Below, in pieces: positions 34,577 to 46,683 of a DNA stretch of 64,000 bases. The DNA is from Psophocarpus tetragonolobus. Its lineage: Eukaryota > Streptophyta > Magnoliopsida > Fabales > Fabaceae. The stretch spans positions 21,623,730 to 21,687,729 of the forward strand of contig CM075692.1 of the NCBI GenBank assembly GCA_037954015.1, written 5' to 3'. Each line of letters begins with the position of its first letter. Position 1 is the stretch's first letter. The notes beneath the pieces are model-generated. The model ran no database searches. It saw only the letters and a program-made list of their open reading frames with translations, and had not been told where the DNA came from. A program made the translations under genes and the position numbers.

Positions 34577-37500
34577 AGAGCTAGGGTTAGGGTTTAGGGT
34601 TTGGGTTAAGGTTCAAGTTATTATTTTGATTATTTTCAGCAAGGTAAGAAAATAAAACCACAACGTATTTTAATAATCATTGTTAAAGGCTTTAGGGTTT
34701 AATGTTAGTTGTAGGGGGAGCCAAGGTTGATGGGTGGTGTTAGGGTTAGGGTTAGGGTTATGGTTATGGTTTGAGTTAGGGTTAGGGTTAAGGTTTAAGT
34801 TATTATTTTTAAACAAGGTAAGAAAATAAAACAACAGCCTACTTTTATGGTCATAGTTAAATATTGTAGGGTTAGGGTTAGTGGCAACGGGACTGAGGGT
34901 TCATGGGTAGGGTTAGGGTTAGGGTATAAGTTATCATTTTGATTATTTATAAACAAGGTAAGCAAAAACAAAACCACAACATATTTTTATGGTCATTATT
35001 AAAAGTTTTAGGGTTTAGGATTAGTACAAGGGGTAGCCAGTGTTGATCGGTAAGGTTAGGGTTAGGCTTTAAGTTATCGTTTTGATTATTTTTAAATAAG
35101 GTAAGAAAATAAAATGACAATGTATTTGTTGGTCATTGTTAAAGGTTTTATGGTTTAGGGTTAGTTGGATGTAGAGTCAGGGTTGATATGTAGGGTTAGG
35201 TTTAGGTTTTAAGTTATCATTTTGATTATTTTTAACAAGGTAAGAAAATAAAACCACGACCTATTTTTTTGTCATATTTAAAGGTTTTAGGGTTAGGGTT
35301 AGTGGTAGTGGAACCAGGGGTTGATAGGTAGGGTTAAGGTTTAAGTTATCATTTTGATTATTTTTAAACAAGGTAAGAAAATAAAACCACAACATTTTTT
35401 GGTGGTGATTGTTAAAGGTTTTAGGGTTTAAGGTTAGTAGGAGAGAGAGACAGGGTTGATGGGTACGGTTAGGGTTAGGGTTACGCTTTAACTTATCATT
35501 TTCATTATTTTTTAAGTAAGGTAAGAAAATAAAACCACAACTTATTTTTATGTTGATTGTTAAAGGTTTTGGTGTTTAGGGGTACTGGGAGGGGAAGCAA
35601 CCGTTGATAGGTAGGGTTAGGGTCATCGTGAAGGTTAGTCTTTAAGTTATCATTATGATAATTTTTAAACAAGGTAAGAAAATAAAACCACAACGTATTT
35701 TTATGTTTATTGTTACAGGTTTTAGAGTTTATGGTTGATGGGAAGGGGAGCCAAGGTTGAATGGTATGGTTAGTGTTAGGGTTTAAGTTATCAATTTGAT
35801 TATTCTTAAACAAGTTGGGAAAATAAAACAAAAACGTATTTTTATGGCCATTATGAAAGGTTTTATGGTTTAGGGTTTGTGGGAAGGGGAGCCAGTGTTG
35901 ATGGGTAGGGTTAGGGTTAGTGTTAGGGTTTAAGTTATCATTTTGATTATTTTAAACAATGTAAGAAAATAAAGCCATAACATAATTTTATGGTCATTGT
36001 TAAACGTTTTAAGATTTAGGGTTATTGGGAGGGGGAGCCACAGTTGATTGGTAGGGTTAGGGTTAGGGTTTAAGTTATCATTTTGATTATATTTAAACAA
36101 GGTGTGAAAATAAAATCACGACGTATTGTTATGGTCATTCTTAAAGGTTTTAGGGTTTAGGGTTAATGGGAGGGGGAGTAAGGGATCATGGGTAGGGTTA
36201 GGGCCAGGATTAAGGTTTAAGTTATCATTTTAATTATTTTTAAATAACGTAAGAAAATAAAACCACAACATAATTTTATGCTAATTGTTAAAGGTTTTAA
36301 TATTTAAGGTTAGTGGAAGGGGAGCCAGGGTTTAAGGGTAGGGTTAGGATTTAAGTTATCATGTCGATTATTTTTAGACAACGTAAGAAAATAAAAGCAC
36401 AACGTATTTTTATGGTCATTGTTAAAGGGTTTAGGGTTGAGCGTTAGCGGGAGAGGGAGCAAGAGTTGATGGATATGGTTAGGGTTATGGTTAAGGTTAG
36501 GGTTAGGGTTAGGGTTACAATTAGGTTAGTGTTTAAGTTATCATTTTGATTGTTTTTAAACAACGTAATAAAATAAACAGCAACGTCTTTTTATGGTCAT
36601 TGTTAATGGTTTTAGGATTTAGGGTTATTGGCAGGGGGTGCGAGGGTTGATGGGTAGGGTTAGGGTTTAAATTATCATGTTGATTATTTTTATAGAAGGC
36701 AAGAAAATAATACCACAATGTATGTTTATGGTCATTTTCAAAGATTTTAAGGTTTAGGGTTAGTGGGAGGGGGATCCAGGGTTGATTTGTATGGTTAGGT
36801 TAAAGTCAAGGTTTAAGTTATCATTTTGATTATTTTCAAAATAATGTATGAAAATAAAACCACAAAGTATTTTTATGGTCATTCTTAAAGGTTTTAGGGC
36901 TACTGGAGGGGGACCAGGGTTGATAGGTATAGTTAGGATTACGGTTAGGGTTTAAGTTATCATTTTATTATTTTTAAAGAAGGTAAAACAAATAAAACCA
37001 TAATGTATTTTTATGGTCTTTGTTAAAGGTCTTAGGGTTAGTGGGATAGGGAGCAGAGTTGATGGGTATGTTTAGGGTTAAGGTTAGGGTTTAAGTTAGG
37101 GTTTTTTAAGTTATCATTTTGGTTATTTTAAAACAAGGTAAGAAAATAAAACCACAATGTATTTTTATGGTCATTGTTAAAGGTTTTACGCTTTTTGGTC
37201 AATGGGAAGAGGAGCCAGGGTTGGTGGGTAGGGTTAGGGTTAGGGTTAGGGTTTAAGTTATCAGTTTGATTATTTTTAAACAAAGTAAGAAACTAAAACC
37301 ACAATATATTTTTGTGGTCATTGTTAAAGGTTTTAGGATTTAGGGTTAGTGGGAGGGCAAGCTAGGGTTGATGGGTAGGGTTAGGGTTTAAGTCATCATT
37401 TTGATTATTTTTAAAAAGGTAAGAAAATAAAACTACAATATATTTTTATGGTCATTGTTAAAGGTTTCAAGTTTTAGCGTTAATGGTAGTGGGAGCCAGG

Positions 37501-38655
37501 GTATGGGTAGGGTTAAGGTTAGGGTTAGGGTTAGAGTGTAAGTTATCATTTAATTATTTTTAAATAAGGTAAGAGGATAAAAGCACAATGTATTTTTATG
37601 GTCATTGTTAAAGGTTCTTTGGCTAGTGGGAGGGGGAGCCAGGGTTGATGGGTAGGGTTAGGGTTAATCTTAGGGTTTAAGTTATCATTTTGATTATTTT
37701 TAAATAAGGTAAGAAGATAAAAGCACAACGTATTTTTATGGTCAATTTTAAAGGTTTTAGGCCTAGTGGGAGGGGGAGCTAGGGTTGATAGGTAGGGTTA
37801 CGGTTATGGTTTAAGTTATTATTTTGATTATTTTCAAACAAGGTCTGAAAATAAAACCACAACATATTTTTATGGTCATTCTTAAAGGTTTTGGATTTAG
37901 GGTTAGTGGGAGGGTGAGCCAGGGTTAATGGGTAGGGTTAGGGTTAGGGTTAGGGTTAGGGTTTAAGTCATCATTTTTATTATTTTTAAACAAGTTAGGA
38001 AAATAAAACCACAACGTATTTTTATGGTCATTATTAAAGGTTTTAGTGTTCAGTGTTAGTGGGAGGGAGAGCCAAGTTTGATGGATAGGATTAGGGTTAG
38101 GATTTAAGTTATCATTTTAATTATTTTTAAACAAGTTAAGAGAATAAAACCACAACATATTTTTATGGTCATTGTTAAAGGTTTTAGGGTTTAGGGTTAG
38201 TGGGAGGGGGAGCCAGAGTTGATGGATATGGTTAGAGATAGGGTTCGGGTTTAAGTTATGATTTTGATTATTTTTAAGCAAGGTAAAAAAGTAAAACCAC
38301 AACGTATTGTATGGTCATTGTTAAAGGTGTTTGTGTTTAGGGTTAGTGTGAGAGTGAGTCATGGTTGATGGGTAGAGTTAGGGTTAGGGTTTAATTTATC
38401 AATTTGATTATTTTTAAACAAGATAAGAAAATAAACCACAACATATTTTTTCATTGTTAAAGGTTTTAGGGTTTAGGGTTAGTTGCAGGGGGAGGCATGC
38501 TTGATGGGCAGGGTTAGGCTTATGGTTAGGGTTTAAGTTATCATTTTTATTATTATTAAACAAGGTAAGAAAATAAAACCATAATGTATTTTTATGGTCA
38601 TAGTTAAAGGTTTTTTGGGTTTAGGGTTAATGGGAGAGGAGTCAGGTTTGACTTT
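34577..38655 (+). repeat. Telomere-like satellite array, third segment
   Basis: About 29 monomers of the same ~140 bp satellite in the same orientation as 6171-19970, beginning in a TTAGGG-like run and ending near 38655 at a unique AT-rich sequence. Some units carry four or more successive TTAGGG-like repeats (34741, 37925). Confidence 0.93.
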
Positions 38656-39588
38656 AGCTAGTACAATTTGATTTGTTGCTACCATTAATCCACTCAAAGC
38701 TTAGTTTTTTAACTGTCCACCTGCATAGCAAAATTTGTTGCTTACAATTAATTAACTTGGTCTAGACAGTGAGTATTTCAAAGCAAAAATTTAACATTTC
38801 CAATTTGTTTGACTTCAACACAGTATAATTTCATCATATCTCAACTGAGATAATAAGCTGTTAACTGTCAATATAGTGAACTCATATGTAACTGTTAACT
38901 GTCCAAGATTCTATAATGCATAGAAAATTTTAACTGCCGAAGTTTCATGGGTATTATTGAAAGATTAAAGGGAACTAATGTGTAACTTTTATAAATTTCA
39001 ATGAATAAAAATAAAATATCCAAATAAAGAAAACAAATCATTTTTCCTAAAGTTAAAGTTGAGACTAATTTGATATTAGTCTACTAACACAGAAAACAAG
39101 AAAAGTTACCACAAAAACATATTTATTAAGTTTTAACACATTTGCTTTCCAACAGTAATAATTTATTGTTTTCCTGTGTTACCTTGTAGGCTTCCCAATA
39201 GTTTTGTGCACGTTTGTAAAACATTAATTGTTACTTCATTTAAATTTAAAAAATGAAACGTGTTTTATACTCATTACAAATGATTCGGCTTTCTTTCTTA
39301 AATTTAAAGGTTGCACTGACTCACCCTCCATAGAAAGGTTTTACACCGTCGATGATAAATTGATTTACCATCCTTCCATCTTTAGTCTTTTCTCATTCCC
39401 ATATAGACCTAACCTTCTTGATCCTAGTTGACATGTACCATTTTAGGTCACAACTATGGCATGATCAGGTAGTTTCATTAGTTTAAAAATTTATACATAC
39501 TCATTATATATTTTTATTTTGAAATCTGATCTGTTTTCGAATATACGTGACTAACAAATGAAGAAACTTTTGAGTTTAGGATTCATTA
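38656..39588. other. AT-rich sequence flanking the satellite; start of B3-like locus
   Basis: No satellite or LTR match seen. An open stretch at 39228-39431 has no recognisable domain. A GTAG...TTTAG pattern around 39468-39580 could be an intron before the B3-like exon. Confidence 0.35.
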
Positions 39589-39807
39589 GTGATTAACAAA
39601 GACTTTTATGTTCATTGGAAGCAAACTCTTGTCCATGGAGAAAACGTTATTCGGGACTCTGTTGGTAACATGTTCATAGTAACCTTCGTTCTTGAACACG
39701 GTATTATTGGAAAGTTTAGAAAAGGTATAAAAGTTATGGCTCAATGTTTTAGAATTACGCAACAATTTTCAAATACATTGGGGAAAACAGGTTCAACATG
39801 AGGGTAT

Positions 39808-40557
39808 TGATGCATTCTCCCCAAGTAAGGGCCCTATCACTAGGGTCATGGTTAGGAGAATAGACGAAGACATGACTAGAGTAGAAGGAGGACGATCTCA
39901 CCTCCATATGACCATCAAGTTATGCAAGTCATGACTTATTTACTTGTAATTTTTCTTTTAGGAACCTAGAATTTTATTTTGGACATGTATTAGTCCATTT
40001 AATTTTCTAGGAGATGTCTTAGTAATAAGAAGGGGTAAGATTAGCTTTTGGGCCTTTATTTAGGAAATAAGAGAGTAGTTTGATAACTACATCCTCTTTT
40101 CCTAAATAAAACCCAAAACTAATAAAAGAGTAATTTTGGCCCTTGGATGAGGTATCTTGGGCACCAATTCTCATCTAAAGGAGGGGATTGATTGCACTTT
40201 GGGCTTCAATCCCCCTCCTTTTGATGACTCCTTTTAATCCTAGCCCTTCATTTTCTTCATGACTTGTCCAAGCGGTTAGCTCCCTCTATAAAAAGGTGCT
40301 CTTTCACACTCTTGTATTTTTTACACTTTATTGAATGGAAAAACCTTGAGTTGGCCAAAATTCTCTTAGTGTCCACCCTTCTCTCTTTGAGAATTCCTTA
40401 GGTTTTTATCAAGGGTTCCATCTTTTGTGGCAAACTTTCCCTCTTAAGCTTATTTTACCTTAAGTGGCGCCTAAAACCACCTCACTTATTACCTCTCCAC
40501 AAACCATTTCACCAAAGATGAAAATCTTTAGAAAAAGATCAAGGGAGGCATGCATCA
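39808..40557 (+). repeat. Solo LTR of family 2 (750 bp), TSD GGTAT
   Basis: Same length and ends as the LTRs at 6908 and 14340 but more diverged. Flanked by GGTAT at 39803-39807 and 40558-40562. Removing it rejoins a coding-like stretch of the B3-like gene. Its stem-loop now reads CAAGGG/CTTTTG, still pairable through G-U. Confidence 0.95.
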
Positions 40558-40946
40558 GGTATACTCCATGAAGGGCGTAAAGATAGATTACCTTCAGCCA
40601 AAAGTAAACAACAATGCACATGATGGTGGTGTACATGCTGACATTATGGTTGAACAAAATAACATTGCTAATGTTGTAATATTCTAGTTTTTATATATAA
40701 ATTAATATTTGTGTATTTTTCTAAAGTTATTATCTATTGTGTTAATAAATTCATAAGGTAATAACTTGATTGATGTTTTGGGTCTCAAAATGTGTTTATA
40801 AAAAGTGATTTTGTTGAATGAAATCATGCAATGGAGAATAGTTGTTAAAAACGTAAATTAAAAAAAAACGAGATGCTTATAGTATGAACTGAATTAGATG
40901 AGAAGAAAAATAAAATTTGGTTCAAATGTCAAAAATCAAGTACGAC

Positions 40947-41663
40947 TGATGCAAAAAGCTTTTGCACTTCCCTTGATCTTTGTCCCTGAAGTTTCAAGCA
41001 CCATGAAATGGATGATGGAGGGGAAAAGAAAATGGAGGTGGGGTGTCACTCTCAAAAAGAGATAAGTCAAAGTGTTTAGGTTTGCCACAAGCGAAGAAAC
41101 CCTTGATAAAAATCAACTAGGAAAAGGTTCCTCAAGAGAGAGGATCCTCAAGACCTTTTACTAAGAATGTTCTCACAAAGAGACTATTTTCATTCAATTT
41201 CAAAGGTGAAATTTATAATGAAGGGGAATAAGTATATATAACCCAATGGGAGAGCTTGGACATACTTTTCTAGGCAATGTGGGACTTGGGCTTAATTAGG
41301 ATTAAGACTAATTAACACAAGTCTTAGGCCTTAAGTGAAGCACCTAAGTTCACCCCATCGGTGCAATTAGCATCTCTAATGTGAATGGGCTAGCCCAAAA
41401 TCATGTCTTGACTTGTGTACCCATTCTAAGTTTACTCCTCCTTTTTAACTAAAGACACCTATACCTTATAAACCAACAAGATGGTTGAAAATATATGACC
41501 TTAAGGGAATTAAAAATACTCTCATATTTAGCTAATTAAAATAAAATATTTACAAGCTAAAAATAATGAAGACTGTGACTTCAAATCTTCAATGAGCTTT
41601 CATCCATATCATGCCTTCTTTGAGTTCTCCTAGCCATGATGCATGCTAGGTGTGATTGCATCA
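40947..41663 (-). repeat. Solo LTR of family 4 (717 bp), TSD ACGAC/AAGAC
   Basis: Minus orientation: plus-strand ends TGATGCAAAAAGC and GATTGCATCA. Flanked by ACGAC (40942-40946) and AAGAC (41664-41668), one mismatch, so it is older. Stem-loop at 41088-41105 with one mismatch. Lies in an intron-like part of the B3-like locus. Confidence 0.88.
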
Positions 41664-43540
41664 AAGACGGTAGCTGATGTTGAAAATTCAAACATATATA
41701 TATAATAAAAAAATATTAAACGTGTAAACCAAGAATTGTGGTGAACTTTAAAAGTACAATATCTAACTCAAGTCATGATTGAATCTACTGAGGCAACAAA
41801 TAATTATTAAATTGATAAGTAACCAAAAAAAAAAAGGACCGTGAAATTTCCTAGAAGCATATCATATGGCAAAATGAAAAAAATCAATGGAATTATGGCA
41901 CGTAAAAATAATAATAGTAATAATAAATATAAAGGTTGTGACAAACTCATAAAAATCTGGAAATAGATGAGGTAGGTGGCTTAAAAACAAATGTCACCAG
42001 AATTATGTAGAAGGACACTTGGCCATAAACCATAATTACTGGGAGTCAACAAAATTTGACTAAGTCTATAGAGAATTACTAACTTACGGCATCTACTAAC
42101 TTCTAGGCTTTAACATCACCTAGTTACTATATTAAAAAAATGCACTGTTAACATTGGCGGTGAAATGGGTCTATAAAACCAAGACTTCACACATTTTACA
42201 TCTAACCAAAAAAAAAAAAAAAAAACTCATAGAAAATTGGTCTTGATGAAGGCACTTCTCACCAAGAGTAGAATAAAGAGGATCAAGAATATACAAGAGA
42301 AAAGACTTATAAGCTTTCAAAGAAATAGGTATAGATTTTCTCATTTAATTTCATCTATGAAATTTAAATGACTTTAAGTTAAAGTTAATTTTTATGATTA
42401 TATTAATTTAAAACATATGAGGTTAGGAATTATAAAATTGTTAAATACTAGATGGATTTTGATAATAGGAGTAAATCTTAATTTGAATAATTAATGTTAA
42501 GAAATTAATTTTATTTTTTATTATTTCATGATGAGAAGGGTGATTTGATTAAGTGGGGAAGATGAAAGTATAGATGAATGTTTTGTAAAACTTTAGACGC
42601 TTAAAAAATTTAATGATAATATAAGAATAAGAAAATATAAAATTAGTTAGAATTGAACTGTCCAAAATTCTGTGGTATTACCACAAAACTGTGACTTGAG
42701 ACGTAGAAATGTAATTTTTCCTTGAAGCGTGTTACCATAACTATGTTTTCTACTAGATTGTGGTTTATGCCATATATGTGTAGCTTACAAAAACAATTAT
42801 CATTTGGAATAATAAATTTAATATATATTAATAAAATTCTATTTAGTTTTAATTAATTAGTATTATCATAGAATTGAGTTAAAATTAGAAATTACATAGT
42901 TTAATCTATAAAAGTTTTGGAGATAAATGAATAGGATATTAAAATTATTTATCTATGTGCTCCTATTGTAATATGAATGATGCATATATCATTTTTGCAC
43001 CATAATGCATAGTGCATCATATGATTTTGAGTCAAATGAAAATAGTGAGAATGTTTGTGAACTTTATTTTATATGAATTACTGTCAAGGATAGTTGACAA
43101 TAAAATATGAAACATAATTTTGAAATAATATTTTCGAAAGTTAAAATTCACTATCAAGAAAGAATAACATATGAGATTGAGAATAAGAATAAGAATAAGT
43201 CATATGGTAAGAAAATTCATTTATTTGAATAACTTGTTATTCTTGATAATGAATGGGGTTTGAACTGAGTTGGTATACAGGACCATATGGTCTAGTAAAG
43301 AATACTTGATGCAACCAGAGCATTAGGATTTTGGAAATATTTTGGAAGTCATGATGTACTAAAATTACTATTTTGTAAAACATGCTCTTGCTAGTTTATT
43401 TGTAATTTGGACAACAACATACTTATTAGTGTCACTAGTATTAATCCAATATGTGTTTCTGTATAAAATTACTCCAATATATACTAATAACATTTGTATA
43501 TAAAACTAAAAAAAACAAAAACTAAATTAAATTTGTAAAG
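41664..43540. other. AT-rich non-coding sequence within the B3-like locus
   Basis: No repeat match or convincing open frame. Many stop codons in all frames and several A/T runs. Likely intron or intergenic DNA between the coding-like pieces on either side. Confidence 0.5.
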
Positions 43541-44063
43541 GGGTTACAAATGTTGCTGCTGTTGAAAAAGTTTCATATGTTAACCAACCTAGTGTCCCAG
43601 TTCATGAAGAACTTGCTCAACTTAATCAGGACAATTTCTAGTTTATGAAGAAGAAAAGTGGACCATTACATTGACCAAAGCAGGGGCAACCGGAAAGCAG
43701 CCGCAGGTAAAACAAAATTCATAAAATAATGGAGATGTTACGGTTAATGTGGATAAGTTGAATTTCATGAGACATTGTCTATGTTTATTTTATTGTAAAC
43801 AGGGAATCCCAACAAAGGTTGTTGTTGACTAGGGAATTATGACTGCAAATGAATGCAATTTGATTGATGATTCTGGTGCAACCTTTCATTGCAAGATAAA
43901 CAAAAAGGCTGTTAGATCTTCTGAGGAACGTTCACTTCGAGCAAGATGGGGACATTTGATTAAAAAAAATAGGTGTAAGAAAGGGTGGAGATTAATAGTA
44001 AAAAAGGTGGAAGATTCACTTACTTTGCTTATATGCATACCGTAAAGATTCATTAGTAACTCT

Positions 44064-44797
44064 TTATGTGATCATGTCTAATCAAGGATCCATCACTAGG
44101 GTCATGGTTAGAAGGATAGAAAAAGACTAGCCCTTGTAGACAGAAAGACTTCACCTCCTGTGGAGAGTAAAAATATTAGGCTAGGGACGCTAGTTAATAA
44201 AATGTAATTTTCCTTTATTTTAATTTTTAGGAGCATTAGGAATTTAATTTGGGACATGTATTTATTCCATCTTTTATTTTTAGGTCTTTATGAAGGAAAT
44301 AAGGGGTCGCCTTGATATCTACACCTTTTTTTTCCTACATAAACCCCCTAATCTAATAAGAAGGAATGTTGGCCCTTGGTTTGAGAGACTTTGGCACCAA
44401 GTTTGATGATCTAAGAAGGGGATTGTTTCTGAATCCTCATCCCTTAGATCTCTCCTTTTAATCCTAGCCCTTCTTTTATATGTTATCTTGTTCAAGAGGT
44501 TAGCTACCTCTATAAATAGAAGTTCCTCCCCTTACTTATATTTTTTACACTTGAATTTAATCTTAGAGACCATATTGGCCATGAGGTTCTTACCTTTGAG
44601 TGTCCTCCCCCTTCTCCTTTCTAAGAGCTTCTAAGAGTTATCAAGGGACCCCTTCGTTGTGGCCTCTCCCCTTTGGCTTATCAAACCTAGTGTTTGTAGT
44701 ACCTCACCCCATTCCTTTCCTCTCCATAAATCCAGTTCCCTTCCAAGTGACCTTAGAAAGGATCCTTTTCGACAAGTGATCATCAAAGATCACATCA
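44064..44797 (+). repeat. Solo LTR of family 1 (734 bp), TSD ACTCT
   Basis: Starts with a mutated TTATGTGATC and ends GATCACATCA. Flanked by ACTCT at 44059-44063 and 44798-44802. TATA motif (CTATAAATAGAAG) near 44511. It lies just after the last B3-like coding piece. Confidence 0.9.
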
Positions 44798-44802
44798 ACT
44801 CT

Positions 44803-45032
44803 TTTCAATTTGTTGCTTTAATGTTGATTTGTCTTATTCTTATGATTGTAATTTAACCTTTTTTAAATAGGCCTGACTTATTTAATATTATTTTATTTAG
44901 TTGTGAAAATTATGTTTGTTTCTTCTTAATAGGAATGACTTGTTGCAAACTATGTTATACAACTTGTTGAACTCCAAAAAACAACTTGTTCATACATACA
45001 TAAATCATTTAGGAGTTAGTTGTAAACATGGT
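44803..45032. other. AT-rich sequence after the solo LTR
   Basis: Continuation of the flank of the B3-like locus; no gene supported. Confidence 0.4.
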
Positions 45033-45436
45033 ATCCTACATGGCATTTAGTTAGATCTAAGATGCATGATTTTAGGAGCATGTGCCAATTATTTGAATTC
45101 GGGTTCCCTTTGAATTCCCTCAATTTCTCATGGCCAAAGCTAACCTCCCACCCTATAAATAGACCTTTCCACCTCTTGTAATCTTTACACTTGAGTTTTA
45201 TAAAATTGAGAGCTATTGCTACTTCTTGAGTGTCCCTTTATTCTTACCTTTGAGAGCATCATTTAGTGTTTTTATCAAGGGTTCCTTCCCTTGTGGCAAA
45301 CACCTCCCTGTTAGGCTTATCAAATTCTTTTGTGGCGCCTCCATCTCCATCCCATTTCTCTTCCATCACACCATTTCTTTGTGACCTTTCAAGGAGCGGA
45401 TCTTGGGGAGCAAAGAAACCAAGGAGGGTTGCATCA
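45033..45436 (+). repeat. 5'-truncated LTR fragment (family-3 like)
   Basis: Matches the reverse complement of the 33821-34170 part of the family-3 LTR: the CTAAGAT-GATTTTAGGAGCATG block, TATA box CTATAAATAGACC near 45154, stem-loop at 45276-45293 and GTGGCGCCTCCATC, ending GGGTTGCATCA. The start of U3 is absent. Confidence 0.75.
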
Positions 45437-46020
45437 AAAGTTGTTGCAGACTTTAAATACATACATAAATCATCTGCATATTAAACTCTATGTTGATACA
45501 AAAGTTGTTGCAAACATTAAATACATACAAAATTCATCTGCATAGTGTCTATTCAGCCATATTCAGAAGAGTTGATCAAAATTATGCATGTAACTTTCTG
45601 ACACTTGGTTTGAAAACCTAGTGAGTAGTTACACACATCCTATATATTTAAAAATAGATAAGATTAACAATATAAGTTACAATTATTAAAGGGCACACTT
45701 GCTTTTATGTATGTGTAAGTAGAATTTGAAAAGATGCAATAAAATGTATAGTGATTGTTTTCTTTTTTAATATAGTGATGGTATTTATAGCACTAGTTAT
45801 ACCTAATAGAGAAAGAATTCAAGTAAATTAATTAATAGTGTTTTTTTGGGATATGGTGATGGTAGTGGTAGTTGTGCCACATGGAGAAAGAATGCAATTT
45901 TATTAATTAAAATTGAATAAATTAAGAATGCACTCCCAATTAGTCAGATGGTTATGTACGGAGAATTGAATAATACTAAAATAATACTATTAAAGTAATA
46001 ATTAAAATATTAAAGTAATA
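45437..46020. other. AT-rich sequence with a short direct repeat
   Basis: AAAGTTGTTGCA followed by TTAAATACATAC and TCATCTGCATA occurs twice, at 45437-45483 and about 45500-45543. Nothing else recognised. Confidence 0.5.
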
Positions 46021-46683
46021 TGATGTGATCTTTGATGATCACTTGCCCAAAAGGATCCTTTCTAAGATCACTTGGAAGGGAAATAGATTTATAAAGGGGA
46101 AAGAAATGGGATGAGGCTCCACAACACTAGGTTTGAGCCGACTTACTAAAAAGTCAAAGTCAAAAAATTTATAAAAAGTCCTAAATTCTAATTTATACAA
46201 TGGAATAAAGCTTCTTCATATATCCTTCAAGGGCCTTGAGCCGAATTGCATCACCTCTAGTTTGAATTTGAATGTTGGAGGGAAATGACATGGCACTTCT
46301 AAAATTCAAATTCAAATAAAAAGCAACAAAATCAGCCATGTAGGAGAGAGAATGTGATATGGCGCCTCTTATGACATAACAAGGGGCACCACATATCTCC
46401 TACATGTTTCCTGTGTTGGTTAGAAGGGTTTTAGAAGCAATTAGGGGCGTGGAAATGAATAACCACACATCCAAATCCTTCTAGACCAAGCTCATCTAAT
46501 TAACACACTCCTCTAAAGGGACTAAACACACCTCCTAGAGAAAATAAAACTTATAGGCCAAAATACAAGGCCTAAAATTACAAAAATTACACCCACTCAA
46601 AATACTACTAAAACTACACAATTTATTTACATAGTTTTGAGACTATGACCCTAAAGTCTCCATGAAGCTCCTTCCTAGCCATG
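46021..46683 (-). repeat. Mosaic of three LTR fragments
   Basis: 46021-46136 is the U5 end of a family-1 LTR (TGATGTGATCTTTGATGATC). 46137-46253 is the inverted first ~117 bases of the LTR type seen as a solo at 53710. 46254-46683 resembles the U3 of 55990-56508 and lacks its outermost ~70 bases. All read as minus orientation. Junctions are abrupt. Confidence 0.75.

Larger units (their letters stand above)
39589..44045 (+). pseudogene. Decayed B3-domain-like (REM-type) gene, broken by LTR insertions
   Basis: Coding-like pieces on the plus strand. 39589-39807 encodes a stretch with VIRDSVGNMFIVTF and GKFRKGIKVMAQCFRIT, then continues at 40563-40686 beyond a solo LTR. 43610-43706 (WTITLTKAGATGKQPQ) is followed by a GT, a possible intron 43707-43802 ending CAG, and 43803-44045 with CNLIDDSGATFHCKINKK, RARWGHLIKKN and CKKGWRLIV. 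The alternating hydrophobic pattern, GKQP motif and W-x-x-x-I-K-K-N/GW spacing resemble plant B3 DNA-binding folds, which regulate transcription in the nucleus. TAG codons interrupt the later pieces (near 43651 and 43830). The B3 call is by memory of the fold pattern only; another legume-type family is possible. Confidence 0.4.

Noticed and set aside
15342..38302. Many minus-strand open frames inside the satellite, with a repeated FYFLTLFKNNQNDNLNPNPNP-like pattern
   Set aside because: They follow the ~140 bp (about 47-codon) satellite period, break whenever a monomer is not a multiple of three, and match no domain. They are by-products of the repeat, not a repeat protein family.
6171..38655. 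Possible CRISPR-like array or true telomere
   Set aside because: Monomers are contiguous with no unique spacers, so not CRISPR. TTAGGG-like runs are short, degenerate and embedded in longer monomers, so not a functional telomere end.
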